Below, in pieces: positions 43,087 through 50,628 of a stretch of DNA of 64,000 bases. Both the position numbers and the translations under genes were made by a program. Position 1 is the first letter of the stretch. Each line of letters begins with the position of its first letter. Origin of the DNA: JANLTP01 sp031363055 (lineage in GTDB: Bacteria > Pseudomonadota > Gammaproteobacteria > Burkholderiales > Burkholderiaceae_E); the NCBI GenBank assembly GCA_031363055.1, contig JANLTP010000077.1, positions 10,141 through 74,140 of the forward strand, in the 5' to 3' direction. The notes under the pieces are model-generated. The model did not search any database and was not told where the DNA came from. It saw only the letters and a list, made by a program, of their open reading frames with translations.

Positions 43087-43896
43087 CTACAGGCCGGCAG
43101 TCATTCCGCCATCGACATAGAGCACATGTCCATTGACGAAGTTGGCGGCGGGCGACGCCAGAAAAACCGCCGCACCGGCCAACTCCTCAACCTGGCCCCA
43201 GCGCCCGGTCGGCACGCGCTTTTCGATCCAGGTTGTGAATTCGGCATCGGCAACCAGCAGCCGGGTCAATTCAGTTTCAAAATAGCCGGGCGCCAAGCCA
43301 TTGATTTGTATGTTGTATCGGGCCCAATCAACGCACATGCCCTTGGTCAGCATATTGAGCGCCCCTTTGGTGGCCGAATACGGCGCAATCGAATAGCGGG
43401 CCGCCATGGCATTGACCGAAAGCACGTTGATAACCTTGCCGGCGCGCCGCCGGATCATGCCCTGTACGACCGCTTTACTGACTAAAAAGACGCTGGTCAG
43501 ATTGGTTTGCACAATTCGATTGAAGTCGCTGCTCGAGAAGTTTTCGAGCGGCCCGCGAATTTGAATGCCGGTGTTATTGACGAGGATATCGATGGCGCCG
43601 ATGTTGGCTTCAATCTCGTCAATCGCAGTGTTGACTGCACCCTCGTCGGTCACATCGAAGGCGCGGGTGTGAGCCTCGAAGCCGGCTGCGTTGAAGCCGG
43701 ATTGAGTCAAGGCCAGCGCAGTGGCATCGCGGCCATTCAAGATGATCCGGGCGCCGGCCCTCGCCAAGCCTTCGGCAAGGGCCTTGCCAATGCCTCGGCT
43801 TGAGCCGGTGATGAGGGCGGTCTTGCCGGTCAGATCAAACAGGGGATTGACTAGGGGATTGACTGACGGATTGGGCGCAGTTAGGGGCTGACTCAT
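43087..43896 (-). CDS. SDR oxidoreductase (gluconate 5-dehydrogenase-like)
   Basis: The 269-residue protein is a classical SDR: TGSSRGIGKAL (cofactor), NNTGIQ, and YSATK (active site) with IAPYSATKGALNMLTKGMCVDWARYNIQINGLAPGYFETE matching gluconate 5-dehydrogenase/IdnO-type enzymes. The reaction is probably 5-keto-gluconate/gluconate interconversion, inferred. Residues 8-18 (NPSVNPLVNPL) precede the core and are encoded by a 12-bp repeat. It is divergent from uvrD. Confidence 0.85.
   Translation of the reverse strand: MSQPLTAPNPSVNPLVNPLFDLTGKTALITGSSRGIGKALAEGLARAGARIILNGRDATALALTQSGFNAAGFEAHTRAFDVTDEGAVNTAIDEIEANIGAIDILVNNTGIQIRGPLENFSSSDFNRIVQTNLTSVFLVSKAVVQGMIRRRAGKVINVLSVNAMAARYSIAPYSATKGALNMLTKGMCVDWARYNIQINGLAPGYFETELTRLLVADAEFTTWIEKRVPTGRWGQVEELAGAAVFLASPAANFVNGHVLYVDGGMTAGL
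43840..43875. repeat. 12-bp tandem repeat (three units) in the N-terminus of the SDR gene
   Basis: Units at 43840, 43852 and 43864 share AGGGGATTGAC-type cores and encode NPLx blocks ahead of the conserved fold. Confidence 0.85.
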
Positions 43897-43967
43897 ACTT
43901 TCTCTTCGCGTCGATAGGCGACCTAATCATACTGGCTAAGCCCAATGCCTGAGAATGAACGGCCGTG

Positions 43968-43983
43968 CTGTGTAAAATTACAG
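43968..43983. promoter_or_regulatory. LexA box upstream of uvrD
   Basis: CTGT (43968-43971) and ACAG (43980-43983) are exactly eight bases apart, the SOS box consensus CTGT-N8-ACAG. It lies 33 bases upstream of the uvrD ATG, and uvrD is a classic LexA-repressed gene. A -10-like TAAAAT lies within it. Confidence 0.8.
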
Positions 43984-44016
43984 CAGTAGCAAACCTTCTG
44001 TACTGAATAAATCCCC

Positions 44017-46518
44017 ATGGCGAATCTGCTCGCAAACCTGAACGAACCACAACTCGCGGCGGTTACCTTGCCAGCTCAGCATGCGCTGATCCTGGCTGGC
44101 GCCGGCAGCGGCAAGACTCGGGTGTTGACCACGCGCATTGCCTGGCTGATCTCAACCGGCCAGATCTCACCGTTGGGCATTCTGGCTGTCACCTTCACCA
44201 ACAAGGCGGCCAAGGAAATGCTGACCCGTCTGGCGACCATGTTGCCGATCAATCTGCGCGGCATGTGGGTGGGCACCTTTCACGGCCTGTGCAATCGCAT
44301 GTTGCGGGCCCATTTTCGCGATGCCGGCTTGCCGCAGAGTTTTCAAATCCTCGATTCGCAAGACCAACTCGCGGCCATCAAGCGGATGTTGAAGGCCGCC
44401 AATATCGACGACGAAAAGTTCCCACCGCGCAACGTGCAGTACTTCATCAACGGCAACAAAGAAGAAGGGGTTCGCGCCTCGGCGGTGGACGCGACCGACG
44501 ATTACAACCGTCGTCTGGTCGAGCTGTACCGCACCTATGACGAGCAATGTCAGCGTGAAGGCGTGGTTGATTTTTCCGAACTGCTGCTGCGCTGCTACGA
44601 ATTGCTCTGCCATAACCAGGCGATTCGAGAACATTATCAGAGCCGCTTTCGGCACATCCTGGTCGACGAGTTTCAGGACACCAACAGCTTGCAGTATCGC
44701 TGGCTGCAAGTACTGGCTGGTCGGATGAGCGCAACGCCGTTCGCCAGCCGCGCCTTGAGCGCCGGTCGGGCGCCGGTTGCCGAGACCAATAGCCGCGCTG
44801 AAGGCGCGATTTTCGCGGTTGGTGACGATGACCAGAGTATCTACGGATTTCGCGGCGCCGATGTGGCCAATATGGCCGCCTTCGAGCGTGAATTCAAGGT
44901 TCGCAACCTGATCAAGCTGGAACAAAACTACCGATCGGCCGGCCGTATTCTGTCGTGCGCCAACGCGTTGATCAAAAACAACGCGCATCGACTCGGCAAG
45001 AACCTGTGGACCGATGCTGGTGATGGTGAGCCGGTGCGGGTCTATGAGTCAATCAGCGACACGCAAGAGGCGCAGTGGCTCATCGAGGAGATTCGCGGCC
45101 TGATTGCCGAGGGCCATATGCGTAGCGATCTGGCCATTTTGTATCGCTCGAACGCGCAGTCCCGGGTCATCGAACACTCATTGTTTTCGGCCGGCTTGCC
45201 CTACCGTGTTTACGGCGGCCTGCGGTTTTTCGAGCGCGCCGAGATCAAGCACGCGCTGGCCTATTTGCGCCTCATTGAAAACGGCCAGGATGACGGTGCG
45301 TTCCTGCGCGTCGTCAACTTTCCCACCCGGGGCATTGGTGCACGCTCGCTCGAGCAATTGCAGGATCTGGCCGGGACACTCAAATGCAGCCTGTTCGAAG
45401 CGGCAGCGCAGACCAGCGGCGGCGCTGCCGGCAAACTGTTGTCGTTTACCCGCCTGATTGAAAAACTGCGCAGCCAGACGCAGACACTTTCCTTGGCTGA
45501 AATGGTCGAGCAAACCATCGACGCCAGCGGCCTTATTACGCATTATCAAAGTGAGAAAGAGGGCCAGGATCGAATCGAGAATTTGCGCGAATTGGTCAAT
45601 GCGGCGGTCGCCTTTCTGTCCGAGGAGCGGGTCGCGCAAGCTGTACCAGCCAGTGTCGGCGTGAGCTCCGCTGCGGCGCCGGTTGCAGCAATGTTCGCTG
45701 ATAGTGTTGGCATAGGGCCGGCGTCTGTCCTTGAACCGGCTTCTGAGCCTGGCCTCGAGTCCGAACCTGTCGAAGTGCTTGAGGCCAATGCGCCCGGGGT
45801 AGTGTTGCAAGACTCTCCACTCGCGTCGTTTCTGGCCCACGCCTCGCTCGAGTCCGGTGATAACCAGGCGGGCGAGGGCACCGACGCGATCCAGTTGATG
45901 ACCGTGCATTCGGCCAAGGGTCTGGAGTTCGATGCGGTGTTCATGACCGGGCTAGAAGAAGGCTTGTTTCCGCATGAGAATTCAATTGCAGCCGACGATG
46001 GCCTCGAGGAAGAGCGGCGGCTCATGTATGTTGCGATCACCCGCGCCCGGCAGCGACTCTACCTGTCGTTCAGCCAGACCCGTATGCTGCATGGTCAGAC
46101 GCGCTACAACATGAAGTCACGGTTTCTGGCTGAGCTACCGGAGGGCGCCCTCAAATGGCTGACCCCGAAGCTGGCGCCGGCCTATCGCGAAGGCTATGGC
46201 GGCGCCTGGGAGGGTATGGGCGGCCGGCGCGGCGTCGCCGGCTATGGTGCCGGTGCAACCGGTGCCAACTCGAGCGGCAACGGTCGCGTTGACTACGACA
46301 GTGGTCGATTGAATCCGGCCGAGCAGCGCAGCGCCCAGCGCTTCGATCGTGGCATTGCCTTTCGAATTGGTCAGAACGTCGCGCACGCCCGGTTTGGCGA
46401 AGGGGTCATCATCAATATCGAGGGTAGCGGTACCGATGCTCGGGCGCAGGTCAACTTTGGGCGGGAGGGCGTCAAGTGGCTGGCTTTGTCGGTGGCCAAG
46501 CTGGAGGTTCGCGCTTGA
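44017..46518 (+). CDS. uvrD: DNA helicase II UvrD (SF1A)
   Basis: UvrD unwinds DNA in mismatch and nucleotide-excision repair. The 833-residue protein has Walker A AGAGSGKTR (residues 28-36), VTFTNKAA (Ia), DEFQDTN (II), GDDDQSIYGFRGA (III), QNYRS (IV) and TVHSAKGLEFDAVF (V), plus a C-terminal Tudor-like tail. Two low-complexity inserts are absent from typical UvrD: residues about 236-263 and 540-598 (Ala/Pro/Glu-rich). A LexA box precedes the gene. Confidence 0.95.
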   Translation: MANLLANLNEPQLAAVTLPAQHALILAGAGSGKTRVLTTRIAWLISTGQISPLGILAVTFTNKAAKEMLTRLATMLPINLRGMWVGTFHGLCNRMLRAHFRDAGLPQSFQILDSQDQLAAIKRMLKAANIDDEKFPPRNVQYFINGNKEEGVRASAVDATDDYNRRLVELYRTYDEQCQREGVVDFSELLLRCYELLCHNQAIREHYQSRFRHILVDEFQDTNSLQYRWLQVLAGRMSATPFASRALSAGRAPVAETNSRAEGAIFAVGDDDQSIYGFRGADVANMAAFEREFKVRNLIKLEQNYRSAGRILSCANALIKNNAHRLGKNLWTDAGDGEPVRVYESISDTQEAQWLIEEIRGLIAEGHMRSDLAILYRSNAQSRVIEHSLFSAGLPYRVYGGLRFFERAEIKHALAYLRLIENGQDDGAFLRVVNFPTRGIGARSLEQLQDLAGTLKCSLFEAAAQTSGGAAGKLLSFTRLIEKLRSQTQTLSLAEMVEQTIDASGLITHYQSEKEGQDRIENLRELVNAAVAFLSEERVAQAVPASVGVSSAAAPVAAMFADSVGIGPASVLEPASEPGLESEPVEVLEANAPGVVLQDSPLASFLAHASLESGDNQAGEGTDAIQLMTVHSAKGLEFDAVFMTGLEEGLFPHENSIAADDGLEEERRLMYVAITRARQRLYLSFSQTRMLHGQTRYNMKSRFLAELPEGALKWLTPKLAPAYREGYGGAWEGMGGRRGVAGYGAGATGANSSGNGRVDYDSGRLNPAEQRSAQRFDRGIAFRIGQNVAHARFGEGVIINIEGSGTDARAQVNFGREGVKWLALSVAKLEVRA

Positions 46519-46647
46519 GTTCAAGCTGGCATCGTTATTGAAGCTTGGCACAGTTATTTCAGCGCGGTGGCATACTCAGCGCGGTGGCGGACACAACAAC
46601 GCGGCACGAGCGTTGCATCAAAATTTGGCAATGCTGGCGTCGGCCGC

Positions 46648-46677
46648 TTGACGCTGCTTTGCGTTATTCTTTATGCA
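46648..46677 (+). promoter_or_regulatory. Weak promoter candidate upstream of the substrate-binding protein gene
   Basis: TTGACG (46648-46653) and TATGCA (46672-46677) are 18 bases apart. The -35 is good and the -10 poor. The rest of the 234-base gap holds a 16-bp near-duplication around 46560-46590 and no other recognisable element. Confidence 0.3.
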
Positions 46678-46752
46678 GGAGCAACGGCCACGCCGCTGCC
46701 GACCTGAATCTATCGGGCAGATTTTAATTGCCGAACTTTCACAGGAGACAAA

Positions 46753-47943
46753 ATGAAGTTCAAGTTGACCGCATGTGCATGGGCGCTGGCAGCCTCGCTG
46801 GGTGCCGGCGTAACGGGTGCTGCCCTGGCGCAGACCCAGGGTGTTTCCAAGACCGAAGTGTTGATCGGTACCATCCAGGATCTGTCTGGTCCGATTGCTG
46901 CGTACGGCAAATCCTCACGCAATGGCATGCAACTGATGGCCGATGAAGTCAACGAGCAGGGCGGTATCAACGGTCGCAAGATCAAGTTGATCACCGAAGA
47001 CTCCGGCTACGATCCGAAGAAGGGCGTTTTGGCGACCCAGAAACTGGCTCAAAACGACAAGATATTTGCGATGGTCGGTGTCATGGGTACGCCGGTTGCC
47101 ATGGCTGCCATGCCGATTCTGTTCGAAAAGAATATTCCGCATATCTCGCCCATTACCGCTGCGCGCCAGATGTACGAGCCGCTGCACAAACTCAAGTATT
47201 CGTTCGCTGCGACCTACTACGACCAGATGCGTTCGGTGGTTCAGCACATGAACAAGATCAAGGCTGATCGCAAGTGGTGCCTGATTCATCAAGACGACGA
47301 CTTTGGTCAGGAATTCCTGTCCGGCGCAACCGACGGTCTGAAGGCAGTCGGCAAGACGCTGGTCGAGAAAACCAGTTACAAGCGCGGCGCGACCGAGTTT
47401 TCATCGCAGGTTCAAAAGATGAAGGGCTCCGGTTGTGACACGCTGCTGATGGGTACGATCATTCGTGAAACCGTCGGGACCATGGCCGAAGCCAAGAAAA
47501 TCGGCTGGGCGCCCGAGTTCGTGGGAAGTTCAGCGGCTTATACCCATCTGATTCACAAGTTGGGTGGCCCGTTGGCCGAAGGGTTTATTGCATCGCATAC
47601 GGTGGCTCATCCCTACCTGGACGATGCTTCGGACAAGGTTCGCTTCTGGGCTTCCAAGTACAAGACCCGTTTTGGCGAAGAACCGGATGTCTTCTCGGTC
47701 TACGGCTACGTCATCATGGATCAAACGGTCAAGACCCTGGCCAAGGCAGGCTCAAACCTGACGGTTGAATCGTTCGTCAAAGCGCTGGACTCATCGACCT
47801 TTGCGCCGGATATGTTCGGTGGCGACACCGCGTCCTACACGCCGACCAAACACCTTGGTAGCGACAAGTCACGTTTATCGCAGATCAAGAACGGCAAGTG
47901 GGCCGTCATCAGCGAGTACGTGGGTCCTGAGGGCAAGAAGTAA
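46753..47943 (+). CDS. Branched-chain amino-acid-type ABC transporter substrate-binding protein (LivJ-like)
   Basis: The 396-residue precursor has a signal peptide (ACAWALAASLGAGVTGAALAQ) and a type I periplasmic binding fold: TEVLIGTIQDLSGPIAAYGKSSRNGMQL, HQDDDFGQEFL, TSYKRGATEFSSQV. The ribosome binding site is CAGGAG. It is an orphan: no permease or ATPase gene is near, so the transporter must be elsewhere. A terminator-like hairpin follows the stop. Confidence 0.93.
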   Translation: MKFKLTACAWALAASLGAGVTGAALAQTQGVSKTEVLIGTIQDLSGPIAAYGKSSRNGMQLMADEVNEQGGINGRKIKLITEDSGYDPKKGVLATQKLAQNDKIFAMVGVMGTPVAMAAMPILFEKNIPHISPITAARQMYEPLHKLKYSFAATYYDQMRSVVQHMNKIKADRKWCLIHQDDDFGQEFLSGATDGLKAVGKTLVEKTSYKRGATEFSSQVQKMKGSGCDTLLMGTIIRETVGTMAEAKKIGWAPEFVGSSAAYTHLIHKLGGPLAEGFIASHTVAHPYLDDASDKVRFWASKYKTRFGEEPDVFSVYGYVIMDQTVKTLAKAGSNLTVESFVKALDSSTFAPDMFGGDTASYTPTKHLGSDKSRLSQIKNGKWAVISEYVGPEGKK

Positions 47944-47955
47944 ACAATGGATTGG

Positions 47956-47996
47956 GCCAGAAGGCGCGAACGAGTTCGCCCTGTCTGGCTCCTTTT
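47956..47996 (+). terminator. Hairpin-type terminator after the substrate-binding protein gene
   Basis: GCCAGA (47956-47961) pairs with TCTGGC (47984-47989), enclosing an inner GGCGCGAAC/GTTCGCC stem, followed by CCTTTT. On the other strand it could serve the convergent gene, whose stop is at 47995. Confidence 0.6.
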
Positions 47997-48786
47997 AGGG
48001 CGCCAGCGCCGGCTGCGGGCCGTTAAAAACGTCGCGATAACTGGGCCAGAACGAGCAATAAAGGCCGGTGTAGAGCAGCGGTGACACAAAGGCCAGCACC
48101 ATCACAGCCGAGCCGCCGAGTGCGGCCGTCAGGACCCTGAGGGCCAGCGCCATGACCATCAGCAATACCAGCCAGGTCAAGAAGTAGGCCGCAAACGCCC
48201 ACTTGTTACGAGCGACACTGACAAAGCTGAAAAACAGCGATTTGGACGGCGCAATCCCTTCCCAGGAGGTCAAGGCCGGCGCATACCAGAGAGCCATTTG
48301 AGTCGGCACATAAATGGCCAGGAACACCAGCGACGAATATTGTGCCGACGACGAGGCCAGATCGGGGTCCTTCGAGCTGCGCTGACCAGTAATGAATTCG
48401 AACAGCACACCGCCATCGACCAACGAGGCGATCGCCATCGCCAGTACGACCGAAAGTATGTTTACCAGCCCGAGCATCAACAGGGGTCGCCAGGCACGGC
48501 CCTGCCGGTCACGAAAACCCTGCGCGAGAATCGGCAAGAGACCGCCCAGAGGCAGTGCAATACCTTGATCCACCATACGGGCCGAGCTCATCAGGCCAAT
48601 TGACAGGACCGGCGTTAATAGCCAAGGCAGGAACATACCGGCTATCGGAATGGTCGCCGACAGCAACAGTGCCAGCAGATAGAACAGCCCCAGCATCGTC
48701 AACTGCAGCGGTGAGCGCTTGAGCAGACGAAAGCCCTCCAGTACCCAACTGGCACCGCGAAGAAACGGAACAGAACTTGCGCGCAT
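47995..48786 (-). CDS. BPSS1780 family membrane protein
   Basis: The 263-residue protein has about six predicted membrane helices and the pattern of the BPSS1780/YjgN-like family found in Burkholderiales: RGASWVLEGFRLLKRSPLQLTMLGL at the start, SIGLMSSARMVDQG, and FVSPLLYTGLYCSFWPSYRDVF at the end. Its function is unknown. It is next to thrB and polA, the usual place in this group. Confidence 0.85.
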   Translation of the reverse strand: MRASSVPFLRGASWVLEGFRLLKRSPLQLTMLGLFYLLALLLSATIPIAGMFLPWLLTPVLSIGLMSSARMVDQGIALPLGGLLPILAQGFRDRQGRAWRPLLMLGLVNILSVVLAMAIASLVDGGVLFEFITGQRSSKDPDLASSSAQYSSLVFLAIYVPTQMALWYAPALTSWEGIAPSKSLFFSFVSVARNKWAFAAYFLTWLVLLMVMALALRVLTAALGGSAVMVLAFVSPLLYTGLYCSFWPSYRDVFNGPQPALAP

Positions 48787-48834
48787 GGCGAGGACTCGAT
48801 CAGACGACGAACGTAAACGGTGGGACTCTCAAGT

Positions 48835-49800
48835 TTACAGCCCGATCGGCACGTCGTCGCGCCGGGCGCGTAATACACGCTCACAATGAGTGGGATCTTT
48901 CGGCGTGACCAACTCGGCCGGGCGCGGCAAATGGAAGTCGAACAATCGCGACAGCCAGAATCGCAAGGCGGCCGCTCGCAACAACATGGGCCAGGCCTTC
49001 TGTTCGTCGGCCGTCGGTTCGCGTTGACTGCGATAGCCCTGCAAGAAGGCCTGTAGCAAGGGCGCTTGCCATTGCCCACTGGCGTCGTTGATACACCAGT
49101 CGTTACAGGTCACGGCGAGATCGAACAGCCAGGTGTCGATGCCCGCAAAATAGAAATCGATCGCGCCCGCCACCGGCGCTTCGGATTCATGTTCATCAAA
49201 CAAAACATTATCACGGAACAGATCGGCATGAACGGCGCTGGTCGGCAGGCTGCCATAGAGCGGGCTTTGCATAAATTGAGTTTGCAGCTCGAGTTCATCT
49301 TGCAACAACTCGGCCTGATCAGGCGACAGGAACGGTGCAACCTTGGGTGCGGTCGAGCGCCACCAGGAAAGTCCGCGCAGATTCTCAAGCCGATTCGGAT
49401 AGTCACGCGCGGCCAGATGCATACTGGCCAGCAAGGCTCCCACCGCACGGCAATACTCGGGGCCGGGGTTCATATTTGCCTGGCCGGGCAGGCAGCTCAC
49501 CAGGGCGGCCGGCTTGTTGTTCAAGCTGCCCAGCAATTGACCGCGACGATCCGGCAACGGGTTCGGACAATGCACGCCGTGGCTGGCCAGATGTTTCATC
49601 AGACCCAGATAAAACGGTAACTGGTCGGCATGCAGGCGCTCGAACAAGGTCAGCACGTAGCGGGTATTGCCAAGCGTCACAAAAAAATTGCTGTTCTCGA
49701 TACCCGACGATATGCCCTGCAAATCCCGCAAGGCTCCCAGCTCGAAGTTCGCGAACCAAGCGCTGGCCTGCTCAATACTGACGTTGGTGAATACGGCCAT
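48835..49800 (-). CDS. thrB: Homoserine kinase ThrB (choline-kinase-like fold)
   Basis: The 321-residue enzyme phosphorylates homoserine for threonine synthesis. It has the APH-fold motifs of the betaproteobacterial ThrB: FELGALRDLQGISSGIENSNFFVT (nucleotide binding), SAVHADLFRDNVLFDE (catalytic loop) and AIDFYFAGIDTWLFDLAV. It is not the GHMP-kinase type of Escherichia coli. The LOG-family gene is upstream on the same strand. Confidence 0.93.
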   Translation of the reverse strand: MAVFTNVSIEQASAWFANFELGALRDLQGISSGIENSNFFVTLGNTRYVLTLFERLHADQLPFYLGLMKHLASHGVHCPNPLPDRRGQLLGSLNNKPAALVSCLPGQANMNPGPEYCRAVGALLASMHLAARDYPNRLENLRGLSWWRSTAPKVAPFLSPDQAELLQDELELQTQFMQSPLYGSLPTSAVHADLFRDNVLFDEHESEAPVAGAIDFYFAGIDTWLFDLAVTCNDWCINDASGQWQAPLLQAFLQGYRSQREPTADEQKAWPMLLRAAALRFWLSRLFDFHLPRPAELVTPKDPTHCERVLRARRDDVPIGL

Positions 49801-49819
49801 TTTGCTCGTGTCTACGTTG

Positions 49820-49853
49820 CAGGTTCAACGAATCTACAGGTTCAACGAATACT
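49820..49853. repeat. 17-bp tandem duplication at the LOG-thrB junction
   Basis: CAGGTTCAACGAAT occurs at 49820 and 49837 in a 17-bp period. The LOG stop (49834-49836) lies at the end of one unit, so a new copy would add an extra tail after the stop. Confidence 0.9.
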
Positions 49854-50568
49854 CGCGTTCGTTGGGGGTTGGCGCAAAACCGCGATGCTCATAGAAATCA
49901 AAAATGGCATCGACCACCAGGCCGGGTTCATCAACCACCTGGATCAGGTCCAGATCTTCGGGCGATATCAGCGCGTTGCTGAGCATCGAGTTTCGTATCC
50001 AGTCCAGAAGACCATTCCAGAACGCGGAGCCATAAAGAATGACCGGAATTCGCCGGCCCATCTTGGTTTGAATCAGGGTTAGTACTTCGGCCAGTTCATC
50101 GAGCGTACCAAAGCCACCGGGCATACCCACAAAGGCGGTCGCATATTTGGCAAAAGCCACCTTGCGCGGGAAGAAATGCCGGAACGTCAGCGAGATATTC
50201 TGATAAGCATTGCCGGACGATTCGAAGGGCAACTGGATGTTCAGCCCGACCGATGGCGATTTTCCTTCAAACGCGCCGCGATTGGCGGCTTCCATGATGC
50301 CGGGGCCACCGCCTGACATGACGGCAAAACCGGCGTCTGATAATTTTCTGGCTAGATCGACCGTGGTTTCGTACCACGGATGGCCGGCCTTGATACGCGC
50401 GCTGCCAAAGATCGAGACGGCTGGCCGTATTTCGGAGAGCTTTTCGGCGGCTTCGACGAACTCGGAGATAATCCCGAGGATGTGCCAAGATTCACGCGCC
50501 TTGACCGAAGTGGAGCGCTCCGGGTTCGGTATGGAGCGCAGCGACGGTATGTGTTTGGATGAACTCAT
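49834..50568 (-). CDS. LOG family protein (TIGR00730, Rossmann-fold nucleotide hydrolase)
   Basis: The 244-residue protein has the family motifs SIFGSARI, GGGPGIMEAANRGAF and MPGGFGTLDE (catalytic). Relatives hydrolyse nucleoside monophosphates, releasing ribose-5-phosphate; the cytokinin role is plant-specific. It is divergent from polA, 60 bases away. Confidence 0.92.
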   Translation of the reverse strand: MSSSKHIPSLRSIPNPERSTSVKARESWHILGIISEFVEAAEKLSEIRPAVSIFGSARIKAGHPWYETTVDLARKLSDAGFAVMSGGGPGIMEAANRGAFEGKSPSVGLNIQLPFESSGNAYQNISLTFRHFFPRKVAFAKYATAFVGMPGGFGTLDELAEVLTLIQTKMGRRIPVILYGSAFWNGLLDWIRNSMLSNALISPEDLDLIQVVDEPGLVVDAIFDFYEHRGFAPTPNEREYSLNL

Positions 50569-50628
50569 CGATCTTTCCGTTCGTGAATCTTCTGTGAATT
50601 AATTGTCCCATTCTATTGAAGCGACGGA

